From Alistipes sp. (lineage in GTDB: Bacteria; Bacteroidota; Bacteroidia; Bacteroidales; Rikenellaceae), in the NCBI GenBank assembly GCA_022511295.1, contig JAFLRT010000010.1, positions 1 through 39,123 on the forward strand: 39,123 bases of DNA, given 5' to 3'. Each line of letters starts with the position of its first letter. Within the stretch, counting starts at the first letter, position 1. The position numbers and the translations under genes are program-made. This document shows, in pieces, positions 1 to 7,119 of the stretch. The notes beneath the pieces are model-generated. The model was not told the origin of the DNA. It was given only the letters and a program-made list of their open reading frames with translations, and did not search any database.

Positions 1-2
1 GA

Positions 3-59
3 GATATAAGAAGAGTGAAGAAATTCGACAGCGAGGATTTCAAGTCGCGTATGTCGTAA
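3..59 (+). CDS. C-terminal tail of an upstream gene (partial)
   Basis: One forward frame is open from the window edge to a TAA at 57-59. It encodes about 18 residues of basic, hydrophilic sequence ending FKSRMS. The stop lies 14 bases before the cysteate synthase start, so if this is a real gene it probably shares that transcript. The tail is too short to assign a family. A lipid-synthesis partner would be attractive, but nothing here shows that. Confidence 0.4.
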   Translation, partial: DIRRVKKFDSEDFKSRMS

Positions 60-73
60 ATCCCAATACAAAA

Positions 74-1375
74 ATGAAAGAGTTTAAACCTACCGAATAC
101 ACTCTCGAGTGTGTAGCCACCGGTCGCGAGTTTGCCGATGCCGGTTGGACTCTCGATGACCGAGAGAGTAAAAGTCCGTCGCTTGTACGGGCGAAATATG
201 CTAACAAACAGATAGATGTGAAACCAGATGACTGGGGACTATACAAGTTTTGCGACTGGCTGCCTGTAAAACGTATGTTAAAAGGTTCTTCAGCGCCGGT
301 AACGTACAAAAGCGAGGGTCTTGCAAAGCACTTGGGTCTCGAGAACCTCTATATTACTCTAAACGGATACTTTCCGGAGCGTGGCGCCATGATGACAACC
401 TGCTCGTTCAAGGAGACGGAGGCATACAGTGTTTGTGCGCGTGCCGATGAGAACTGCGACCGCATACTTGTAGTCGCTTCGGCCGGAAATACTGCTCGTG
501 CCTTTGCCAAGGTATGCTCCGACAACAATATAAAACTCCTGCTTTCGGTACCTGAAGACAATCTGTCGGCCCTGTGGTTCGAAGAGCCGCTCAACGATTG
601 CGTGAAACTTATTGCCAGCGAGAAGGGTGGCGACTATTTCGATGCTATACATTTGAGCAACCTCGCTCTCAAATCGCCAAGATTTTATGCCGAGGGCGGT
701 GCGAAGAATATAGCGCGACGGGACGGTATGGCTACGACCGTCCTTTCGGCCGTAACGACGATAGGCCGCATCCCCGACTACTATTTTCAGGCGGTGGGCA
801 GCGGAACGGGTGCCATTGCTGCATGGGAGGCCAATCAGCGCCTTATAGAGGACGGTCGTTTCGGAACGAATACTATGCGCCTGATGGTATCTCAGAACGC
901 ACCGTTTGTACCTATGTATAATGCGTGGAGAGTAGATTCCCGAGAGATGCTGCCTTATGATGACGACCGTGCGCGTCGTGATGTGGAGATTATAGATGCG
1001 AAGGTTCTCTCCAACCGACGTCCTCCATACGGTATTCGCGGCGGACTTTACGATGCTTTGAAGGCTACGAATGGCGAGGTGCTGGTGGCAACTAATGCAC
1101 AAGGACGTAAGGCCGCTCAACTGTTTAAGGAGTTGGAGGGTGTGGATATACATCCTGCGGCATCAATAGCTGCTGCATCGCTCATAAAGGCTGTAGCCGA
1201 CGGTAAGATTGAGAAATCCGCTACGGTTATGCTGAACATAACGGGTGCAGGCGAAGAGAAGTTCAAGAATGGTCGCCAGATGTGGTATCTCAAGCCGAGT
1301 CACGTCTTCCCGCTCAAGCCGGATGTCGAGGATGTGATAACCAAAGTGGAGGCTCTGTTTGCAGATGAGCAATAA
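74..1375 (+). CDS. Cysteate synthase (PLP-dependent, threonine-synthase fold)
   Basis: A 433-residue fold-type II PLP enzyme related to threonine synthase. Members of this subgroup replace the phosphate of O-phosphoserine with sulfite to give L-cysteate. In Alistipes-type Bacteroidales, cysteate is condensed with an acyl chain to make capnine-type sulfonolipids; in Methanosarcina it feeds coenzyme M. Visible signatures are the probable Schiff-base lysine K113 in CSFKETEAY, the ASAGNT loop at residues 135-140 and the glycine-rich phosphate loop GSGTG at 242-246. It is longer than many cysteine synthases and has the N-terminal TLECVATGR segment where related enzymes carry a zinc-knuckle-like region. 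The ATG at 74 follows an A-rich leader. A gene for mannose-6-phosphate isomerase follows after 39 bases. Threonine synthase is the main alternative; the match to remembered Alistipes cysteate synthases is strong. Confidence 0.85.
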   Translation: MKEFKPTEYTLECVATGREFADAGWTLDDRESKSPSLVRAKYANKQIDVKPDDWGLYKFCDWLPVKRMLKGSSAPVTYKSEGLAKHLGLENLYITLNGYFPERGAMMTTCSFKETEAYSVCARADENCDRILVVASAGNTARAFAKVCSDNNIKLLLSVPEDNLSALWFEEPLNDCVKLIASEKGGDYFDAIHLSNLALKSPRFYAEGGAKNIARRDGMATTVLSAVTTIGRIPDYYFQAVGSGTGAIAAWEANQRLIEDGRFGTNTMRLMVSQNAPFVPMYNAWRVDSREMLPYDDDRARRDVEIIDAKVLSNRRPPYGIRGGLYDALKATNGEVLVATNAQGRKAAQLFKELEGVDIHPAASIAAASLIKAVADGKIEKSATVMLNITGAGEEKFKNGRQMWYLKPSHVFPLKPDVEDVITKVEALFADEQ

Positions 1376-1414
1376 CGATATATGTGGTTATTAATATATT
1401 AAGATAGTGAAAAT

Positions 1415-2389
1415 ATGTTATATCCGTTAAAATTTCGTCCACGCCTGAAGGAGCGTATCTGGGGTGGAAGTAAATTGTTTGCTAAAAAGTCGGTGCGTGT
1501 CGATAAAACCAAACCCTATGGAGAGAGTTGGGATATATCGTGTGTGAAAGGCGACATCTCCGTTGTGTCAAACGGCATTCTCAAGGGCAACAATCTTCAG
1601 GAACTTCTTGAGGTATATATGGGCGATTTGGCAGGTGAAAAGATTTTCGAAAAGTTCGGTCTGGAATTTCCGCTGCTTATCAAAACTCTTGACTGTAATG
1701 ATGTGCTTTCGGTACAGGTGCATCCTGACGATGCTTTGGCTGCCGAGCGACATAACTCATTTGGGAAAACGGAGATGTGGTATGTTACAGGCTGCGAACC
1801 CGGTGCCTGTATATATATAGGATTCAGCGACCTCGATATCACACGTGAAAAATATCTCGATGCCGTATCCGGAGGCTGTCTGCCCAAACTTTTGAATAGG
1901 GTAGAGGTAAAGCCTGGAGACGCTTTCTTTATCCCTGCCGGTATGGTACACGCTTTAGGCAGGGGTGTGGAGGTTGTCGAGATACAGCAGACCTCGGATA
2001 TCACCTACCGCATTTATGACTGGGACCGTGTGGGTGCTGACGGTAAGCCTCGCGAACTGCATACGGCTCTCGCGGTCGATGCCATTGACTTTGACAAGCG
2101 TCCGGATGAGTGCATCGTCAAGTGTACGCCTGTGGTAAACGAATCCGTCAAGGTCGCTTCGTGCGAATACTTTACTACCAATCTGCTCACGGTGGACGGC
2201 ACTGTCGAGAAGGATTACGCACGTCTGGATTCGTTCGTCATATATATGTGTGTCGGCGGCGAGATGACACTCGAAACCGAGAACGGCAGTGAAACGCTCA
2301 AGGACGGCGACACGGTGCTGGTGCCGGCTGAGATAAATGATGTTACGCTTCGCGGCAAAGGAGTGCTGCTTGAGGTCTATATAGCATAA
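1415..2389 (+). CDS. manA: Mannose-6-phosphate isomerase, class I
   Basis: A 324-residue cupin enzyme interconverting mannose 6-phosphate and fructose 6-phosphate in the cytosol, linking glycolysis with GDP-mannose supply and mannose use. Zinc-site signatures are in order: SVQVHPDD at 99-106 (Gln101, His103), KTEMWY at 118-123 (Glu120) and IPAGMVHALGRG at 173-184 (His179). The conserved EIQQTSDITYRIYDWDR stretch follows at 189-205. The length fits the short bacterial class I form, close to Bacillus ManA and shorter than E. coli ManA. It lies 39 bases after cysteate synthase on the same strand and ends in a strong hairpin, so the two genes are probably one transcript. Confidence 0.93.
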   Translation: MLYPLKFRPRLKERIWGGSKLFAKKSVRVDKTKPYGESWDISCVKGDISVVSNGILKGNNLQELLEVYMGDLAGEKIFEKFGLEFPLLIKTLDCNDVLSVQVHPDDALAAERHNSFGKTEMWYVTGCEPGACIYIGFSDLDITREKYLDAVSGGCLPKLLNRVEVKPGDAFFIPAGMVHALGRGVEVVEIQQTSDITYRIYDWDRVGADGKPRELHTALAVDAIDFDKRPDECIVKCTPVVNESVKVASCEYFTTNLLTVDGTVEKDYARLDSFVIYMCVGGEMTLETENGSETLKDGDTVLVPAEINDVTLRGKGVLLEVYIA

Positions 2390-2396
2390 CACGCCA

Positions 2397-2424
2397 AACG
2401 GGAGGCATCTGCCTCCCGTTTTTA
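2397..2424 (+). terminator. Rho-independent terminator after manA
   Basis: A perfect 11-base inverted repeat (2397-2407 with 2410-2420, core ACGGGAGGCA) is followed immediately by a T run. It sits 7 bases after the manA stop and separates manA from the TonB receptor. Confidence 0.9.
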
Positions 2425-2458
2425 TTCACCTAATATTAACTTATAAATCAAAAACAAA

Positions 2459-4426
2459 ATGGAAAGAAACCGGAATGATGAGCCGCTGTTTCATTTTCAT
2501 CGCTGGAGCCACAAGTCCTTCGGGGCTTTTGCGAGCCTGCTGCGTTTGAAAATATGCGTGCTTAGTGTCGGGATGTCCTCCATTTTGCTTTTGCCGCAGA
2601 GCCTGCGCGGAGCGGAGGTCGATACTGTCGGTATCTGTAAAGTTCTGGATATCGACGAAATAAGTATCGAGGGCAACAAATCTACTCCTACGCGCAGTGC
2701 CATGCTCTCAACGTTAGTCTACGACAGAAAGGTCGAGGCGGCTGCCCCTGTGCAGACCCTCGAGTCGGCCTTGCGCCTCAGTCCGTCGATAGATATACGA
2801 GAGAGGGGCGGCAAGGGCATACAGACGGACATCTCAATTCGCGGAGGGTCGTTCGACCAGACTATGATTCTGCTCAACGGCATCAACTTCACCGATGCCC
2901 GCACGGGGCATCAAACTCACTCACTGCCCGTCGATATGGATTGCATATCCGGCGTGGAGATTATCGACGGTGTTACAGGTGTCGGTGCCTTTGCGGGTGC
3001 CGTTAATGTACGTACCGCACCTTTGCATCCCGCATATCTGCGAGCCGATCTGTCCGGCGGCGCCTATGGATATGGTTATGCAAATATCTCCGGTGCTGCT
3101 ACTTATAAGGACTTTACCCTTATGGCAATGGGTTCCGGTCGTCGCAGCGACGGGTATATTCACAACACAGACTTTCGCAACTGCAACGGGTATCTTCGTG
3201 CAACGTGGGATTCGGCTATAGCCGGATTTTTCGATGTTCAGGCCGGATATCAGAGCAGGGGATTCGGCTCTAACGGATTCTACTCGCTGGCGTATAAAGA
3301 CCAGTTCGAACAGACGGAGACCGCATTGGCGTCGCTGCGCTGGGTTCGCGCCTTCGGGCCGCTTACAATCAATGCTGCCGGCAGTTACCGCAAGAACCTC
3401 GACCGTTTTGAACTCGTGCGCGGAAAACCCGATGCTGTGCCGTTCAACTATCACGATACCGACAATGCCGGTGCCGAACTGTGGGGTGATATGCGATGGG
3501 TTGGAGGTACAACATCATTGGGTGGCGATTATACCTATAATCACATTTACAGTACCGTTCTGGGGCATACGCTTGAGACGCCTCACGGACGATATACACA
3601 CGGCGATGAGCGCCATGTGGGCAATCTGTGGCTGCGGCATATCAAACACTGGCAGCGCTTCGATGTCTCCGCTTCGGCCGGCATCAGTTTCTCGCCTTAC
3701 GGTAATTCGGCCTTGTGGAGCATATCGGGAGGCTATCGCGCTCCCTTCGGGCTTGGTATCGAGGTCGGTGCCGGACAGTCGATGCGGCTTCCGACCTTTA
3801 CAGACCTGTATTATACCGCAAAGGGATATGTATCCAATCCTGACCTGAAACCGGAACGCGCCGTAACGTATCGGTTGAAAGCAGGATATGGCTCAGAACA
3901 TTGGAATGTCGGGGCATTTGTCTACTACCGCGATGCTGACAATATCATCGACTGGGTCAAGACTTCGGCAGAAAGCGACTGGATGTCGCAACAGATTACG
4001 GAACTCGGCACTTTCGGTGCGGAGTTGTCTGCCGGTTATGTTTCATCGGGCTGGCTGAGACGTGTATCGCTTGCCTACGGATATGTTCACGCCTCGAAAG
4101 ACAGCGGCGGTCTTATATCAAAATATGCATTCGATTATATGCGCAATAAGGTAGCAGCCGGTGTAGAGGTGCATTTTCTGAAACGCTTTGCGCTCTCGCT
4201 GACGGGTACTCTCTACGACCGTACAGGCAGTTACGCGGATGCATCGGGAGCGGTGCTGAATTATAAGCCCTATTTCCTGTTGGACGGACGTCTTTCGTTT
4301 GAATGGCGGATTGTGCGTCTCTATATAGACGCTATGAATATAACAGATACGCGTTATTTCGACTACGGAGGTCTCCGTATGCCCGGTATATGGCTTTCGG
4401 GCGGCGTTACGGTAACGATATTCTAA
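2459..4426 (+). CDS. TonB-dependent outer-membrane receptor, BtuB-like
   Basis: A 655-residue outer-membrane receptor with a plug domain at about residues 80-185 (TLESALRLSPSIDIRERGG, SIRGGSFDQTMILLNG) and a 22-strand barrel to the C-terminus, ending in an aromatic residue (VTVTIF). It has no carboxypeptidase-like N-terminal domain, so it is a classic small-ligand receptor rather than a SusC glycan transporter. The N-terminus is unusual: a charged FHFHRWSHKSFGAFASL segment at residues 11-27 precedes the hydrophobic signal segment (about 30-50). As I recall, this W-S-x-K motif occurs in Bacteroidales receptors of the cobalamin type, so vitamin B12 or a related corrinoid is the best guess. The 70-base leader holds only the manA terminator and no cobalamin riboswitch. 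No dedicated ABC transporter is adjacent. Confidence 0.85.
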   Translation: MERNRNDEPLFHFHRWSHKSFGAFASLLRLKICVLSVGMSSILLLPQSLRGAEVDTVGICKVLDIDEISIEGNKSTPTRSAMLSTLVYDRKVEAAAPVQTLESALRLSPSIDIRERGGKGIQTDISIRGGSFDQTMILLNGINFTDARTGHQTHSLPVDMDCISGVEIIDGVTGVGAFAGAVNVRTAPLHPAYLRADLSGGAYGYGYANISGAATYKDFTLMAMGSGRRSDGYIHNTDFRNCNGYLRATWDSAIAGFFDVQAGYQSRGFGSNGFYSLAYKDQFEQTETALASLRWVRAFGPLTINAAGSYRKNLDRFELVRGKPDAVPFNYHDTDNAGAELWGDMRWVGGTTSLGGDYTYNHIYSTVLGHTLETPHGRYTHGDERHVGNLWLRHIKHWQRFDVSASAGISFSPYGNSALWSISGGYRAPFGLGIEVGAGQSMRLPTFTDLYYTAKGYVSNPDLKPERAVTYRLKAGYGSEHWNVGAFVYYRDADNIIDWVKTSAESDWMSQQITELGTFGAELSAGYVSSGWLRRVSLAYGYVHASKDSGGLISKYAFDYMRNKVAAGVEVHFLKRFALSLTGTLYDRTGSYADASGAVLNYKPYFLLDGRLSFEWRIVRLYIDAMNITDTRYFDYGGLRMPGIWLSGGVTVTIF

Positions 4427-4453
4427 CTTCGCAGAAATTTTTTATTATGTAGA

Positions 4454-4489
4454 AAAGCACGGGGGCGGACAATGCCGGCTCCGTGCTTT
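4454..4489 (+). terminator. Hairpin terminator after the TonB receptor
   Basis: AAAGCACGG at 4454-4462 pairs exactly with CCGTGCTTT at 4481-4489. Additional G-C pairs around 64-68 and 75-79 of the 4400s close a six-base loop. There is only a short T tract, so the hairpin is certain but termination efficiency is not. Confidence 0.7.
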
Positions 4490-4556
4490 GCATAAAAGGA
4501 TTCAGAGAACTGCATTAAAATCCAAACGTGCGAAAATGCAGGCTATGAATTTTGGC

Positions 4557-4587
4557 TTTGCGCAATGCCCGTTTTTTCTTATCTTTG
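4557..4587 (+). promoter_or_regulatory. Bacteroidota-type promoter for the HSDR_N-like gene
   Basis: TTTG at 4557-4560, a 19-base spacer and TATCTTTG at 4580-4587 match the Bacteroidota -33/-7 consensus. Transcription should begin about 4594, giving a leader of about 50 bases before the ATG at 4645. This placement rules out the upstream in-frame TTG at 4552 as the start. Confidence 0.8.
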
Positions 4588-4644
4588 CGTTGGTACAGGC
4601 AATTTCGGACAAATAGCAGTCAATGTTGCAGCATATATCTTAAT

Positions 4645-5112
4645 ATGAAAAAGAGTGAGCAATATAAATCGCTGAACTTCCCATATGCCGAGTTGCGTCT
4701 GCAAAATGGCGATGACGGCAAGTGCAAGGTATACGATATTGTGCGCGGCAAATATATAGCATTTACTCCCGAAGAGCATGTGCGCCAACACACAATACAC
4801 TTCCTTGTTTCGCATTGCAGTGTCCCTCTGCGCAGCATCATCGCCGAATATCCTGTAATCTTAAACGGTACGGCGCAGAGAGCGGATATTGTTGTGGTCG
4901 CTCCGTCCGGCGCGCCGTTGATGCTTGTTGAGTGCAAGGCGCCGGATGTGGTGATAGACAGATATACATTCAGTCAGGCCGTGCGATACAATATGATTCT
5001 CAAGGCTCGCTATATTATTCTTACAAACGGGCTGAAGCACTATTGCTATGAGTGTACGGCTGACGGCGGTTGTACTCCCATAAGCAGTTTCCCCCGATTC
5101 GAGTCGCAATAG
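4645..5112 (+). CDS. Orphan HSDR_N_2-type protein (PD-(D/E)XK fold)
   Basis: A 155-residue protein resembling the N-terminal nuclease domain of type I restriction HsdR subunits (HSDR_N_2 family), but with no helicase, HsdM or HsdS nearby. The catalytic pattern looks intact: Glu68 (IIAEYP), Asp81 (RADIVV), then Glu96-x-Lys98 (LVECKAP), followed by Gln111 and Arg114 in QAVRY. I chose the ATG at 4645 because the promoter lies between it and the upstream alternative start. Bacteroidales genomes often carry such a stand-alone gene in housekeeping neighbourhoods; its role is unknown. It ends 9 bases from the convergent LytTR regulator gene. It is probably a DNA-binding or cleaving protein, but the activity is inferred only from the fold pattern. 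Confidence 0.75.
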   Translation: MKKSEQYKSLNFPYAELRLQNGDDGKCKVYDIVRGKYIAFTPEEHVRQHTIHFLVSHCSVPLRSIIAEYPVILNGTAQRADIVVVAPSGAPLMLVECKAPDVVIDRYTFSQAVRYNMILKARYIILTNGLKHYCYECTADGGCTPISSFPRFESQ

Positions 5113-5121
5113 TACGTATCG

Positions 5122-5889
5122 CTACAACGAGGGATATACCTTGGATATGTACGCCAGGAATTGTGCTTTGTAGTTTTCCCCTATTGGAACATACTCGTCG
5201 TTACAAAGATATATGCGGCCCCGCGAGTATCCGGTAACGCACTTCAGATTGACTAAATATGAACGGTGTACGCGCATAAACATATCGGAGGGCAGGGTAG
5301 CCTCCATATTTTTCATTCTGAAAAGCGTCATTATAGTTGAACCGTCCGACAGGTGTAAACGCATATATTCGCTCTCACTTTCGATATAGATTATATCTGT
5401 CAGCTTTACGAGAGAGGTCTTGTAGTCGGCCTTTATTGAGATATATTCGCCGTTCTCGTCGCTGTCGCCGTCGGCAATCTCCGCTTCGCTCTCTGCCGGC
5501 GCTTCAGACTCGTTGCGAAGACTGCTCTGATAGAGTTCGTACAGCGATACGGCCTTGTTTACGGCACGGCTGAACTCATCGAAGGAGAAGGGTTTGAGCA
5601 GATAGTCGATGGCATCGAGCCTGTATCCTTCTACGGCATATTCCGAGTAGGCTGTGGTAAATATCACCATCGTTCGCTGCTTAAGCTCCCGTACGAAATC
5701 AATACCGGTAAGGTCGGGCATATTGATATCGGCAAAAATCAAATCCACACTCTCTTGCTCCATAAACTCACGAGCATCTATGGCGCTGCTGAACTCTCCC
5801 GCAAGTTCAAGAGACGGGATACGGCGCACATATCTGCTTAACTGTTGCAGGGCAAGCGGCTCGTCATCTATGGTTATGCATCTTATCAT
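5122..5889 (-). CDS. LytTR-family response regulator
   Basis: A 255-residue regulator. The receiver domain covers residues 1-120, with acidic pocket D9/E10, phosphoacceptor Asp54 (FADINMPDLTG), conserved Thr near 79 and Lys99 (YLLKPF). A very acidic linker at about 128-146 is rich in Glu, Ala and Asp. The C-terminal LytTR DNA-binding domain (about 147-255) contains YIESESEYMRLHL and MRVHRSYLVNL. Its start codon overlaps the stop of the kinase gene by four bases (ATGA), so kinase and regulator are translationally coupled. The regulator should be phosphorylated by that kinase and bind direct repeats upstream of its targets, which cannot be identified here. Confidence 0.93.
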   Translation of the reverse strand: MIRCITIDDEPLALQQLSRYVRRIPSLELAGEFSSAIDAREFMEQESVDLIFADINMPDLTGIDFVRELKQRTMVIFTTAYSEYAVEGYRLDAIDYLLKPFSFDEFSRAVNKAVSLYELYQSSLRNESEAPAESEAEIADGDSDENGEYISIKADYKTSLVKLTDIIYIESESEYMRLHLSDGSTIMTLFRMKNMEATLPSDMFMRVHRSYLVNLKCVTGYSRGRIYLCNDEYVPIGENYKAQFLAYISKVYPSL

Positions 5890-6974
5890 TTTGTTACGGG
5901 TATTGTGAGTACGGTGCGGTAAATATCGGGGTTGGATGTGTCTATATCGAGTGAATAGGAGGATTTGTATATGAATCCCAATCGCTTGCGGACATTCTCC
6001 AATCCTATGCCGCCGGTATTATTCTTTGATAACGAGGCGTGATTGCTGTTCTCTATTGCAAATATAACCTTCCCGTCGGTGCATTTGACATTGATATGTA
6101 TAAATGACGGTTTGCTGTAACTTATGCCGTGTTTGAATGCGTTTTCAACGAATACGATAAACAAAAGTGGCGGAATGAAGATGTTGGATATTCCCCTCGT
6201 CGGCTTTTTGAAATCAATATCGACACTGCTCGTATAACGAATCTTCATCAGATTGATATAGTTGTCCACAAACTTCAATTCGTTGAGCAGCGACAGCTCG
6301 TGAGCGCCGGATTCGTAGAGTACATATCGCATCATTTTCGACAACTCAATCACGCACTCTTTCGCCCTGTCGGTATCTATATCTATGAGAGCGTGTATGT
6401 TGTTGAGCGTATTCATAAAGAAATGGGGATTTATCTGATATTTCAGATAGGTCATTTCCGCTTGCAGGTTCTGCCTTTTGAGAACCTCCATACGCCGCTC
6501 ATCGGATATTGACTTGTAAATAAATATAATTCCGTCGTGCATGCCGAGCATGAACAGTCCGAGCAACATATTCCAATACCATCTCAGGTCGGTCAGTGAG
6601 GCTTTGTATCTTGGAATGGATTCCGTTAAGTCATTGCTGTCGGGTGGTGTGCCGGCGATATACTGCTGGTACAACTCGGCACTTACAAATACCAGACACA
6701 GAAGCGCTACAACCGCAATCGTATAAGCAAGATAGTGCTTGCGGAGCAGCAACCTTCGCGCTACAAAGGTGTTGTTTATGACGAAAATTATAAAATATGG
6801 CGCAATCTTGAACCACGACATAAGGATGTTGTGCATATTGTATTCCCCTGCCGTCAGCGCCGAGTTAAGTATCGGTATAAGGAATATCACTATCCATACA
6901 ATCGAGTAGAGAAGATTCTCGCTAAAGAGCATCTTCTTGTCCGCTATGTTAATATGGAACAATTTCGATTTCAT
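5886..6974 (-). CDS. LytS/YehU-type sensor histidine kinase
   Basis: Using the ATG at 6974, this is a 362-residue inner-membrane kinase. Four hydrophobic segments (about residues 20-40, 57-75, 83-101 and 132-154) are followed by a coiled linker. The His_kinase domain has QINPHFFMNTLNNIHAL with His184 as the likely phosphorylation site. ATP-binding motifs ENAFKHGI and GGIGLENVRKRL follow. An upstream in-frame ATG at 7055 would add 27 residues, but it lies inside the loop of a 14-bp inverted repeat and the added sequence is not membrane-like, so I prefer 6974. It is cotranscribed with the LytTR regulator. No ligand-binding domain is visible outside the membrane segments, so the signal may be sensed within the membrane. 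Confidence 0.9.
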   Translation of the reverse strand: MKSKLFHINIADKKMLFSENLLYSIVWIVIFLIPILNSALTAGEYNMHNILMSWFKIAPYFIIFVINNTFVARRLLLRKHYLAYTIAVVALLCLVFVSAELYQQYIAGTPPDSNDLTESIPRYKASLTDLRWYWNMLLGLFMLGMHDGIIFIYKSISDERRMEVLKRQNLQAEMTYLKYQINPHFFMNTLNNIHALIDIDTDRAKECVIELSKMMRYVLYESGAHELSLLNELKFVDNYINLMKIRYTSSVDIDFKKPTRGISNIFIPPLLFIVFVENAFKHGISYSKPSFIHINVKCTDGKVIFAIENSNHASLSKNNTGGIGLENVRKRLGFIYKSSYSLDIDTSNPDIYRTVLTIPVTK

Positions 6975-7036
6975 AAAGCAATGCAGATAGAGCCGTATTG
7001 CGCAACTCTTATGCAAGATGTGATATTTTGGATTTT

Positions 7037-7110
7037 GTCGCTGCGTATTAGTCATCAGACCGTAATACGCAGCGACTTTTAGTAGATTTTTCGGGTATAT
7101 TTATGCCCGA
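7037..7110. other. Two hairpins between the kinase and acyl-CoA ligase genes
   Basis: A perfect 14-bp inverted repeat (7037-7050 with 7063-7076, loop 12 bases) is followed on the plus strand by TTTT. Next to it TCGGGTATA/TATGCCCGA (7091-7110) forms a second, slightly imperfect hairpin. Read along the minus-strand transcript that leaves fadD, neither hairpin is followed by a T run. They could be a weak fadD terminator, an mRNA 3' stabiliser or a stop for antisense transcription. Confidence 0.6.
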
Positions 7111-7119
7111 ATGGTCCAT

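Noticed and set aside
359..1153. Long minus-strand open frame (264 codons)
   Set aside because: Shadow of the cysteate synthase gene. The composition is not protein-like and the forward frame carries clear PLP-enzyme motifs.
2425..2458. Cobalamin riboswitch upstream of the BtuB-like receptor
   Set aside because: The leader is only about 70 bases and is largely occupied by the manA terminator; no B12-box-like sequence is present.
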